Positions 12,401 through 23,555 of a stretch of 51,204 nucleotides of DNA are shown piece after piece. A program made the position numbers and the translations under genes. The DNA is taken from the NCBI GenBank assembly GCA_013365325.1, contig JABVXV010000396.1:1-51204 (forward strand), read 5' to 3'. Within the stretch, counting starts at the first letter, position 1, and every line of letters begins with the position of its first letter. The notes under the pieces are model-generated. The model saw nothing but the letters and a program-made list of their open reading frames with translations. It was not told the DNA's origin and did no database searches. The stretch comes from Dipetalonema caudispina (Eukaryota > Nematoda > Chromadorea > Rhabditida > Onchocercidae).

Positions 12401-13005
12401 TAATGATTAAGGGTTTGATAAAGCATCAATCGCCGCTACCGGAACCGTATCATCAAAAATGAAAGAGGAGGAAAGGAGAAAGATGGAGAATAGCAAAAAT
12501 TATGAAGGCAACTGTTTGCCTATTTACTAATTAATTTATGCAGATTTTGGTGTCTATCTTTTGGCATTTGATTAAATGGAAATTTTTTATTTTTTTGTTT
12601 GCAGAAAAAGTTCCAGTTTCCGAGAAGACTATTACGCCTGCTTCGATGCTCACATCAGTTGATAGTGATAAAACCACTCATTTCCTATCAGTATCACCAG
12701 GAAGTCCGTCAAAATCTTTGTTGGAGGCAATTCAAAGGAACAACAGTATTGCTGAACAAACCACATTTTTAACCATCTATGAAACTGAAGAGGAAGGAAA
12801 CGGTGATGAAAATGATCAAGAGATGGAAGTAGACGAGAAAGAGAGTTATAAAGGTAAACAAACGGATGCTGATAATGATAATGATAAAGACAATGATGAA
12901 AGCGTGTATTTCTCGATCCGTACTACACGAGAAATGCATAATCGTCAAAATTCCGACGATAAAAGTGTTTATTTCTCTACACCTTCGACAACAGAAAATA
13001 ATTGA
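6472..13005 (+). CDS. Lys/Glu-rich repeat protein encoded by a tandem mini-exon array (spliced; assembly gap inside)
   Basis: Not recognised as a known family. The phase-consistent model has coding exons 6472-6493, 6750-6805, 7237-7273, 7611-7681, 7773-7786 (14-nt micro-exon), 8074-8198, then at least 20 repeat exons between 8467 and 12507, and a terminal exon 12605-13005 ending in TGA. The visible part would encode about 870 residues; N bases at 10873-11364 hide more. The N-terminal 100 residues are very basic (runs such as KKKSSKKK), suggesting a nuclear or nucleic-acid-binding protein. The middle repeats a 30-36-residue module: a Ser/Thr/Ala stretch, a Pro, a charged KEEEKE helix-like stretch, then KEYNKDYE. 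The C-terminal exon is acidic and Ser/Thr-rich (SVYFS twice). TTTCAG 13 nt before the ATG could be a trans-splice site. An AATAAA is at 13217. The early exons (37 nt and 14 nt) rest only on splice sites and phase. Confidence 0.65.
8467..12507 (+). repeat. Tandem array of phase-1 mini-exons with their introns (about 165-235-bp units)
   Basis: Repeat exons: 8467-8574, 8653-8754, 8843-8947, 9030-9134, 9221-9313, 9392-9496, 9610-9702, 9790-9879, 9967-10068, 10154-10255, 10357-10458, 10545-10634, 10710-10811, a partial one ending at 11381, 11469-11558, 11634-11735, 11821-11922, 12055-12147, 12227-12331 and 12412-12507. Lengths are 90, 93, 96, 102, 105 or 108 nt, all multiples of three. Nearly every exon follows ATTTAG and ends GAAA before GTATATG or GTACATG, giving phase 1 on both sides. 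Three subtypes are evident: SEESSATTAEMISP, CKETSVSTAEIVSP and PKESSISAAGMIPP. Introns repeat too (ACTTGTTTATTTGTTTA). The first two exons and the last are the most divergent. Confidence 0.9.
10873..11364. other. Assembly gap (492 N) inside the mini-exon array
   Basis: A run of 492 N bases falls in the most homogeneous part of the array. At a unit size near 185 bp it would hold two to three more exons if the gap size is real. Repeat collapse during assembly is the likely cause, so the true copy number is unknown. Confidence 0.95.
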
Positions 13006-16000
13006 ACTAGTGCTCATATTCATTAGAGAAGCCAACAGTTTATCTCATCAAATGTAGCTACAAACATCGGAAAAGCTACCATTGGCACCAATGAATAATC
13101 TGCCGGAAAGTAGTGATCCAAAAGAAGGTATCAAAAGTTGTAATATTATTCTTTTGTATTAATGTGACTGAACGAGTAACCTTATTTCATAACTGATCAT
13201 TGATTGACAAAAAATTAATAAAAATGTAATTTCTTCTTTTACTTGACTGGTTATGCAACAAATTGTCAACTAAAGAGGGAATAAATTTAAAAAAAAAAAA
13301 AAAAAAAAAGAAAAAAAGAATTATAAAATGTAGTGATGATTATTTCAATTACTTGATAATAAGAAACTCTAAATGATCATTTAACCGATTGGATAAGTTC
13401 TGTTGATTGCTATTAGCAGAGACTTAGAATTTTACAAGGTATAATATGCTTTTAGTTTAGGTAAATCTCATAAGTTTCCTTTGTACATTAGGATATTTTA
13501 TTTTTTCCTATTCTTAACTTCTCCTATAATTTTTTCATCATAGCGTTATCACTAAAAGTGCATCAATAAAGTTAACTTTTGTTTGTTGTATCATTTGAAT
13601 TCCTCAATAATCGCTCTCAACTTCTTTTTTTCCCCATTTTTTGCATACATTTAAAACTTTAAATATGAATTATTAATAAATATTAATTATCATACCATTG
13701 ATTGATTATGTGCGTCCGTAGTTAAAATTTACTACTACTATCAAATAGTTTGCTTTGTAATGGGCATTTTACACTCTGCTATAATATATCAATAAAAAAG
13801 GTATCAATAAAATTCATCTAGTCACATCATATCATAATTCTACATATCGTGTGAAATATCTGTCAGCAAGCAAAACTATCTTTGTTAACTATTAAAAAAA
13901 AAAAAAGAGAAAAAAAAGTGATACATTATTCCAAGAATTAACATTCATTGTTAGCGATTTTATTTACTTCTGATATTTGCATTAGTCGTTAATTTTTTCA
14001 TCGTTTTTTTTTTAAATGAGTTTAACACTAAGACTACGACACATTTTAATGATATGTGTCATCATTTAAGAAGCTATTTGATATTTAATCAAAGGAAGAA
14101 AAGGAAAGGAATGATTGTTTTTTCTTTTTTTGACAATCACTTACGAAAAATTTGCCTACTCAAAATTTGAAGCTAATGCTAAACTTTTCTTCTCTTCCTT
14201 TTCTCTTCCATAAACAAATTTATTTTTCCATCTTATCTTGCCATCTTCCGGCAAACAATTCCATCGATCACATAAATATAAAATATGTTAGCTGTGATGA
14301 ATGAATTTATCCATTCGTTTTGATATTATCCTTCCCCATAATAGAACCAAATTTATGATTTATCAAATTAGCATATCTAATATCTAATATCAGTACTATT
14401 TTTCTGTTACTATATATTCTTGAATACAATGGATTAGCTATTTTTTTCTTTCTCTTTTTGGATGGGTGGTCTTAAAATTTTGTGGAAGAATATTAGCCCT
14501 TTTTTTTTCTCCTTCGTTTTTCGCTTGTTTATGTCTTAAGCAAGAGCAAAAAAAAGAAAAAAACGAAAGATCTGCTAAAGTCTTCTTTTTTGAAAATCTA
14601 AAACTATCAATACTCTTCATTCTCTCTTTATTATTCCATGATGTCAAATATGGGCTTTTTTTTTTCTTTTCTCATTTTAAGAAGAAAATAAATTTTGAGC
14701 CATTCCCCAAAAAATTGGTATTTTGCTTTTTTTATTTTCAATCGCTTTTCTCATATCAGTTGCGAAACTTTTTCCATCTAAAATGCATTCATTTTCTTTC
14801 TGCTTATTAATAATATATTTCCAATGATAGCTTAATTGATGGATGGATTGGAATAAATATTCATAAAAAGTTGATAGCATTTACAAGCGATATGTTGCAT
14901 TTCATGTTTTCGGGATATCTTCTTGAATTTCAGTGATTATTATATTATCAGATTTGAAAAATTAATTCATTTCCTTTCTTCTTCTTAATATATAACATTT
15001 ATGCAATGACATCATAGGTCATTAAATTTGAATTAGTTGCAAAAGAATGATAAGAAATTATTTGATAGAAATTCATTTATTACTCGTTGGTTAGCAACCT
15101 TTAACTAATTATAAATTGTAGTATTACTCACCCACTCATATGATATTTCAAAAGTGAAAGATCAGTTGGTTATTGCAATTGAAAGTATTTTAATGCTACC
15201 TACTACGGAAATGATATGGTAGCCTTTCGAGATACTTTTCCGGTTTTACCGATTAAAAAGCTCTAAGCTTACATGCATTCACTGATTTGTCAATAACTTT
15301 AAATGGTATCGTTTGCAAGCTTTTTATAACAAATAAATTTAAATGCATTCATTCAAAACATTGGAATGAATTTTCGAAGTGGAAAATTTTGACTCAAATT
15401 TTGTTATTTTTTTTTTGCAATTTTTTTAAATTAAAAAAGAGGAGGATTGCATAATAATTAATTTTTTTTCCCCTTCTGATTGCATAGTAATCTTATCAAT
15501 CCATTATTTTGGAGATTTAAATTTCCGGAATATTTCAATCAGATAATGCATCACGGATGACAACCGGAAAGTCACCCAATTTCAGCACATTCCAACATGG
15601 TTAAGCAAATTTTTTTATCATTTGTATGAGAAAACGCTTACCTATTTAGGATACTTTGAAACTTACTCATTATATTTCTGAACCCATTAATCTTTTCAGA
15701 AGAAATTACGCATTTATGATATAGAAACTTTTTTTTTCCACAACTGTTTAACCTCATCTTAATTCAAATAAATTCAGGCCTTATATTCCATAATTATGAT
15801 GTTTGGAGATCTTTCATTTTTCCAAAAAAAAAAATGCTACTAGGTTTTCACCTGATTACCCTCGGAGGTCGTTGAAGTATAAAAATAGAGGATAGTTAAA
15901 TTTGTTTTTTTTTCCCCTATGTTCTTTAAACTATTTGCAGTTTTTTTCAAATGGAAAGATCAATATCAGGATCTAAACTAATGCCAATGCCATATCCAAT

Positions 16001-16907
16001 TAACTAATTAGTAGAACAATTGCTAGTGTTGATGATACATTAACCTCTTGGCATTTTCAAATTCCATACTAGTTAAAGTAATGTATTTTTTTAAATAATA
16101 ATCCTTTGATAGATATAATGAAGTTTCCAAATTTTAATTATTTAATACTGAAAATTAAAAATTAACGATCTGATGGAAATTTTATGCAGTTAGCTTATCA
16201 ATTCATCACTTTTTTTCTCAATGAAAATATGATGACAATGTATTTGTTTAATTAATTTGTTCTTGGTAAAATTTTGTTGGTAATTTAAAAATATTCCGGA
16301 TGACGATGATGCAGTACAATTGATGAATCAGAAATATAAGCATCTGTTACTCAGTTTTCAAATAAAAAAAAAAAAAAAAACTCGTTAAAAGTTGAAAAAA
16401 GAAAAATTCAAAAATGAGTCATTTTCAAGGTCTATTCCAAAATTTGAAATTTATAGTGCTTCGGGAAGTACAATTTTTCCTCCTCCTCCTTCTTTTAGTT
16501 TTATTTACGAAGTGAAACTGAAACTTTCTTCCCTATTTCTCCTCATGTATCACTTTTCCTATTCTATCAATCAATTAGCAAATTAAATACTGAAGTGTTA
16601 AATTTGCAACGAAGTATTATGCATATTATCAAATTATTTTTAAGCTAAATTAAGCAGCATTTTGTGATTAAAATAGGGGAAAAAAAAATTTCGATATATT
16701 AAGCCTAAAAGTTGGAATTATTGTCATGAATAATATTATTATGAGGGTAAATCTAAACGTTGGAATTATTACCATAGATATAATTATGGGTAAGTTCAAA
16801 AGTTCAAGTTGTTTAATTTTAGGAACATTGTTTGCATATAATTTTTAACAATAAAAATTCACATAATATGGATATGAATAAACTGGGATAAAGAGAACGG
16901 CAAAATG

Positions 16908-16934
16908 AAGAGAGAGAGAGAGAGAGAGAGAGAG
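16908..16934. repeat. (AG)n microsatellite
   Basis: An uninterrupted AG dinucleotide run followed by a G/A-rich stretch. A CT run at 17155-17182 lies 220 bp downstream, so the two are inverted copies that could pair. Confidence 0.95.
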
Positions 16935-17154
16935 GGGAAGGGAGGAAGAGAAATGATTAAATGGAATGATGGAAGAGATAATCAATGAAGTAGAGAAAAA
17001 AAGGGAGGTGTAATAGTAAATAACAGTAATAGTAGTAATACTTAGTAATATTACTATTAAAGGAGGAAAATACACTTAAGAATTGTGCTCCATCAATGTT
17101 CGTCTCTTCTACTTTCATTCTCACCTTTTTATTTCCCCTCTTCTTCATCCCTTT

Positions 17155-17161
17155 CCCTCTC

Positions 17162-17182
<21 letters not shown>
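17155..17182. repeat. (CT)n microsatellite
   Basis: An uninterrupted CT run within a longer pyrimidine tract (17101-17220). It is complementary to the AG run at 16908-16934. Confidence 0.95.
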
Positions 17183-17192
<10 letters not shown>

Positions 17193-17620
17193 CTTTCTCT
17201 TTCTATCATTTTCTCTCTGTATGTTTGTATTTATCCATTCGATCAATTTTAATGATTTTTCACAACAATGAGTAGGACATTGAAGGCAAATCGTTTTGTT
17301 ACTACATTCCTTTTACTTTTCATTTAATTATATTATCATTTTTTCTTATTTTTCAATTTTTTTTTTTTATTTCTTATAAAAAGAAAGAAAAGAAAAAAAA
17401 AATTTTATCTTCTCTTATTTTTGAGATATTTTTAAAATAAAGCAAAAAAAAAAAAAAAAAAAGGATCAGAAATGTAAGAAATGATTAGATGTTTGATTTT
17501 GATTTTGTGCAACATAATTCTATTTAGATACTATACATTGTTTCTAACTAATTTTTTTCCTACAATATCAAAGAACCGCACTTTACACCTCTTTCATCCT
17601 CCACTATCCTATATAATCTT

Positions 17621-17815
17621 CTGATGGATAGATTGGTTGGATGAATAGATAGGATAGATGGATGGATAGATGGATAGATAGATAGATGCATAGATGGATA
17701 GATGGATAGATGGATAGATGGATAGATGGATAGATGGGTAGATGGATAGATGGATAGATGGATAGATGGATAGATAGGTGGATCAATGGATGGATACGTA
17801 GTTGATTAGATGGAT
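17621..17815. repeat. GATA/GATG satellite (8-bp unit GGATAGAT)
   Basis: About 190 bp of GATG/GATA tetramers, mainly as the octamer GGATAGAT with scattered substitutions. The octamer repeated three times is 24 bp, so one minus-strand frame stays open by chance; this is not a gene. Confidence 0.95.
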
Positions 17816-17843
17816 GGTAAAATTTAATTTTCATCACTATCCT

Positions 17844-17868
17844 TACTACTACTACTACTACTACTAAT
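17844..17868. repeat. (ACT)n microsatellite
   Basis: Seven to eight consecutive ACT triplets just after the GATA/GATG satellite, in non-coding sequence. Confidence 0.9.
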
Positions 17869-18617
17869 ACATAATCTTCTTTCTAATAATTTTATCCATT
17901 GATATTATTCATTCATATTTGTTTACAGCTTATTTAACATGATGTTCCATTTTTGAAAATTTCCATTATCAAAATTAAGAGAAAAAAAAAAGGAAAAGAA
18001 AAGAAGTAAATAAATAATTTATGCTTAGGAATAAAATTACAATTATTAATAAAAAATGTAAAAATTTTTTTGTTTTGTTTAATTTATGATTTTTCTTGCC
18101 TTTTTTTTTTTTTTTTTTTATGTATATATCAAAAATTGTTTTTTGATTGAAGAAGGGAGAAGGAAGGAAACTTGCTTTTCAAACAGCAAAGCTATTCTAA
18201 TTCAATTGATCCTATCGATTGATATTGTTCAAATGCTGCTTGTTGTTCGCTCAGAATGATTTTACTTCATTTTTGAAATTAGTCAAATACATTGTAATGA
18301 TTCATATATAAAAATTTTATTTTTAATTGTGCAATTTTCAACCATTTTTATATATGTGTAATATATTTCATCATTGAGTTCATTTTATTTCATTTCATTT
18401 TCTTCTTTTTTACTTAAAATATTTGATTAGAAATGAAATGAAATATATATATATATATTTATCAGTGAAATCATTACTGCGAATGAAAATAATGTATGAA
18501 TTTAGTTTTTTTTTTTTATTTTTATACCTCCCCTTTATTCCAAAAAAAAAAAAAAATTTTTTTTTCTTACTTCTCTTTCATTTCAAAACAATTTCCATTC
18601 CTCTTTCACTCACTCAC

Positions 18618-18662
18618 TCTCCCTCTCTCTCTCTCTCCCTCTCTCTCTCTCCCTCTCTCTCT
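18618..18662. repeat. (CT)n microsatellite with CCCT interruptions
   Basis: A pyrimidine tract of CT dinucleotides broken by regularly spaced CCCT. No gene surrounds it. Confidence 0.9.
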
Positions 18663-19987
18663 TCATGTGAGAAAAATATGATAAATCAGTTAGTGCTAAT
18701 TGTCAATGCGATGAATAAAATTAAAATGCATCTAAATACTGTTATTGTTTGAAATTTAAAAATTTATCATTCAACTGATTGAACTTTCATCAGTTATTCT
18801 TGGGATAAAGATAATGAAATTTGAAGACATTGATGGTTGTATATAGGAAAACGAACCATCAAACAATCCTTCTTTTGCCATTCATCAAATTTGCTATCGA
18901 TTTCAAATCCCTAAGCTCTTTTGCTATTCCTCTAAATTCAACAAGAAGTATTTCATTTCGTATCTTTTCACATTTCTATTTCTGTTCCATTTTTAGTTTA
19001 CATTACTGCATGTTTGCGTAATATTTTGTTTTACCAGTAATGATATACAACACAACAAATAGTTTGTAATGATTGGGAAATTTTCATTTCAATCTTTTAC
19101 AAATATTTATCATTTTAAATTTAAAAAAAAAAAAAAAAAAAACTTCATTTCATATTAACTATGAAATATTGTAATGAATGTATTGCATCCATTACACTTA
19201 TTACTTCATCTCAGATTTCAATGTTAGTTAGCATAGTATTTCTATTTCCTATTATCCAATCAATAATGAATCAATCAATTGATCAGCCATCTAGTAATGA
19301 TTGGATAAAAATTTAACTAAATGAATGATAAGTATTATTATGATCAAATATAACTTTAAGATAAATTAAGAATACGATGTATAATAATAGATATTGGGAA
19401 TTCCCTCAAAAAAAAAAAAGAAAAGTAGAAAATATGAGAAGGAAGGATTTACATCTTTCCCAAGCATCATATTATTATCATTCCTTCTCTTCATTTTATC
19501 ATTTATCACTAAAATAGTTGTTGTAAATATTAGTCGTATCATTTTGAGCTATAAAAAAAAAAAAAAAAATCATCAATGGATAGAATAAATGTGTATCGTT
19601 ATAGGTAGGTAGAGTGTAGATAATTGGGTACAAATTATGAATGATTCTATATTTATCTCTATGATTGAAATAAATCGATTTATGCTGATCATATGCCGAT
19701 ATTTATGTCATTCATCTCTGTATTGATGAGCATTTGTCATATTGCTAGTCAATAGTTGATTTTAAATATATCAATCATATTATATTACCTATTTCTAACC
19801 TCTCTATTACTACACGTTTGAATCGATACTACAGTTATTACAGTTAAATTTTGTTAACGTGAAAAATTTTACCCTTTATATTTAATAATTGAAGTATAGC
19901 AATTTTATACGTTTTAATGTAATTTAAAATGTGATAATTTATAAGTGAATTTAAATTTCAGTGTAAAATCAACGTCTTTTTGCTAAA

Positions 19988-21328
19988 ATGCTATCTGCTG
20001 GACTATTTTTATCCATCATTGCTGTGGTCGTATTAAGTGATGGTGATGTGGAAAGTGCAGTTCGTGAAGTAACTACCACTAAGGTTGATACTTTAAATCG
20101 TTCTTGTCGTTGATAATAGCTTTCTTATTTTAATACATTAATTAATTGCTATTAATTTTTTTTTTTTTTTACCATTATATAATATTTTAAATATAACATA
20201 TATTCATTATATATTTTTTATATTACAATTATTTTTTCTTTTTTTCTTAGAAAAAAAAAGGAAATCTTTTTAAGCCAAGATAGTGCACTGATTACAAAGG
20301 ATAAATTGGCATTAGAAATTGCAAAATTCAATTTCCTCGTAAGTTCATTTATTCTCAATTATGAAGAATGAAATTGGAGTTATTGCTAATCCGGGCTTTT
20401 TTCATTTTAACTTACCCATTTTTCTGGTTTTCTAAACATCCCAGACGATGAGATGAATTAAATGATAGAAGATAGGCCATTATCATTGTTGGCTTATTTT
20501 AGAAATGATTGAAATATATGCTGTCATTGTATAATGCTTTCATTTTTTCACTATTTTTTTACTGCTAAAAGAATTTTAAAAAAAAAAAAGAATGAGAATC
20601 TGAAAGAATTCAAATTTATTTCAAGTAAGAAATTCTGTACAAGGAACAAACTTAAATTAAATAATAAAAGATAAAAATTTCTTCAAAAAAAAAAAAATAC
20701 AAAATAATGAAGATTAAAGCAGTGTTTAAATTTGATTTAAAAAAAAAAATTATATATTATCAAAATAAAAATTTCAAAGATTTTGCTAAAATTTTCTTTA
20801 AATCAAATTATTATATTTTCATTTTTTTTTTTTCAATTAATTCTATAAAATCTATTTCATACATACATTCCATTCATTCCTATCAATTATTTTCTTGCAT
20901 CAATAAGAAATATTTTCTATTTCCTATTATTGTAGGATGGAGCAACATGGTGTCCAGTACCGGTCATTGGTACACAATGTCCAGCATCAAGCATTTTCCA
21001 TTACTACAAATGTTGTGGTACTGCTAACAAGGAATGCTGTTTCAATTTACAGGTTAACTTTTTAATTTCTTCATAAACTTTTTTTTTTTTTTTTTTGATT
21101 TTTACTTCAATAAAAGAATGAATTAATGGTGGTAAGATTAAATTTTCTTCAATTTTCATTTCTTATTGTTCCACATTTTACATTTTCTTTCTTAAACTAT
21201 AAGAATAAAATAGATATTAATCATATAATTTACAGACATGGGTTATTGTCGTTTTGGCAGTGGTTGCAGTAATGATGCTTGCATCATTCGTACTTTCAAT
21301 CCTTCGTTGCTTATTCTGCCGCCGTTGA
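19988..21328 (+). CDS. Small Cys-rich single-pass membrane protein (nematode CX-like)
   Basis: Four exons: 19988-20083, 20251-20338, 20936-21052 and 21236-21328 (TGA). Exon 1 encodes a signal peptide (MLSAGLFLSIIAVVVLS). Exon 3 encodes a Cys-rich ectodomain with WCPVP, a Cys about 10 residues on, then YYKCCG and ECCFNLQ. Exon 4 encodes a hydrophobic membrane span and a short Cys/Arg tail ending CRR. Paired CC motifs just before a Trp and a membrane helix recall nematode CX-module proteins; that placement is an inference. Exons 3 and 4 join cleanly in phase 0. Exon 2 reads KEIFLSQDSA only if shifted one base from the canonical acceptor, at a run of nine A, so either the homopolymer length is wrong or the AAG at 20258-20260 is the acceptor. 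Length is about 130 residues. Confidence 0.65.
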
Positions 21329-21583
21329 TTAATTACCAGTTTAATGAAGGATGAATTAATGAGCTATGAATTTCTGCTAAAATTGTTGTATACTTTTCCT
21401 TTTTTTTTTTTTTTTTTCCGCAAGTTAATCTCTTCTCAATTTTTTTTTTTATTTTAAAATAATTTGTAATTCATTGTAGATGAAATTTTTTGTTATGCTC
21501 ATTCAAACATCTACGAAATATATGCCAAGCACCGAATTGGACAATAAGTTAACTTACTGTCACATTTCAATGCATTATTTTTT

Positions 21584-21617
<34 letters not shown>

Positions 21618-22550
21618 GAGGAAGGTTATGAAAAGATTATCAAATTGTTAAAAAGAAAACCATTTTGGTTATATTTAGGATAATTCAAAATTAAGCTCTA
21701 ATCCAGTCTTCCACAAGAATTTCTTGGTAGTTATAATGATTATTTTGGAATAAAATCAAGTAATGTTAACTTTTTTTTAGTAACATTTGGTTAATGTTCT
21801 CTTGAAAAAACATTGGAAATTTTCTCCGAAAACATTGAAATGTGACGTAAGAATTTAGCACTGCAAATTAGATTTTGTTACAGTTTGTTCAATAATTAAC
21901 ACCTCTTATAACTGTTGTAATTAATTATTGTAATAATTGATTGCAATGTGTTATCGTGCAAGATTAATTCATTAGTGTCATTTTACAGCTTTTTATCATA
22001 TGTATTTTTTTATTGGCTTATTAGGAAAAGGATATAGGAATGTTTTGATGTAAAATTTTTTGAAATAATTTATTTGCTTTAATTATTTCAAATAATTATT
22101 ATTTGAAAGAAAAAAAAAACAAGCAAACATTTTGATTAATTGAAATTATCCAGTTTCAAAATAATAACATTTATTAAAGCCAAAAAAAAAAAAAAAAAAA
22201 AAAAAAGTACTCATAATTACCAATAATGATAACACCTTATTTCATTCATTTTATAGCCATTTTTTTTTTCTTTTCAATATAAATGATTTTTTTTTTTTTT
22301 TTCAAAACAATTTTATACTTAATTCCAATTTATTAGCTCTGCTTAATTTCTTTTAATTTTTATTTTCTTTTTTTAGATCAATTTTTGCACGTTATTTTAA
22401 ATTAAAAGTTCATATAATTCTTAAGTACATCTCTTTTTTCTGACGTTCACTTTTTAATAGTATAAACTTTCTTCTTTTTTCTTTCATTCATATTTTTTTT
22501 TTTTTTGTAAAGTAAATGTTATTGTGTTTTACATAAAGAGCTAATATTTA

Positions 22551-22588
<38 letters not shown>

Positions 22589-23555
22589 TAAAATTTATCA
22601 TTCATTTAATAAACTTTTTAAATGATAATTATGGTTTCTATACATGTAATTATCATCAGTTTGCGTGTTTTCATCGTTGATAAGATTAATTAGGAAGATG
22701 AACTTTATGTTGAATATTTTAAATGCTTATTCCAGCAAAATTTTCCATTTTTTATGATATACAGGAAATTAATTGAAAGATGAATCACATATTAATCGAA
22801 AATTGGCTGAAAAAAAAAAAAGAGAAAAACAAAGAAATTATACCTAAAGATTGTTTTGAATATTTGTAAAAGACTATAATTTACCAATGCTTATAAATTG
22901 CTATAATTGAACGAAATTATTAGAGCAAAAATAATTTGTGAACATTACGGTAAAGTTTTTATGAGTTTTTAGGCATATAAAAAGCCTTCTTTGGATATCA
23001 CATTGAATACTTCATGGTATTAAAGGTCAAGTAAGTGTCTGTGGTGAAGAAATTTAACCTCACTGGACATTTCATAATACTAAAAAGGATGATAATAATC
23101 TATGATGAAGAAATTTAACCTCAGTAAAGACTTTATGATATGGAAGGAATATGGTTTTATTTTTGTTACAAATATTTGACATAAAATTGATTTGAATAGA
23201 AGCTAAAAAAGATATGTCAATGTTGATTCGTAACAGAAATGCAGAAGTAATTTTGTTAATTTATAAAGGTGAATTATCATCCATTTATGTGTCATTGTGA
23301 TTTAATCCTCTTTAATAGCCGGTCAATTTATTTCTATGACATACTTAGCTTAGATTGATTGATCATTTTTAAAAATGTCATCAGGAAGACAATTTTCATT
23401 TCGGAAGAAACATAAAAATAATAGTATTCCTGTTTTGAAGTTTTTGCAATAGTTTTATTAATCTTCAATTTCCGATATCCAATGAAATTTCTCTAAGAAT
23501 CGAATGAAACTATCTTACTCATTATAGCACATTCTCACGATTTGGTAAATTTGGA
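21329..23555. other. Intergenic, homopolymer-rich
   Basis: It begins with the probable 3' UTR of the small membrane-protein gene, then very A/T-rich DNA with long T or A runs (about 21580-21615, 22183-22206 and 22552-22587). No coding segment was recognised on either strand. Confidence 0.5.

Larger units (their letters stand above)
13006..19987. other. 7-kb stretch with no recognisable gene, microsatellite-rich
   Basis: No coding segment with family resemblance or consistent splice structure was seen on either strand. The start holds the probable 3' UTR of the preceding gene (AATAAA at 13217). It is full of A and T homopolymers and carries most of the window's simple repeats: AG tract 16908-16934, CT tract 17155-17182, GGATAGAT satellite 17621-17815, ACT tract 17844-17868 and CT tract 18618-18662. 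An acceptor-like TTTCAG ending at 19961 may be the trans-splice or leader acceptor of the next gene. Confidence 0.5.

Noticed and set aside
8467..12507. Regularly spaced repeats that might be taken for a CRISPR array
   Set aside because: Unit size, lack of unique spacers and the coding/intron structure in a eukaryotic genome rule this out.
17604..17837. Open frame on the minus strand rich in IHLSIYPS
   Set aside because: It is the translation of the GATA/GATG satellite.
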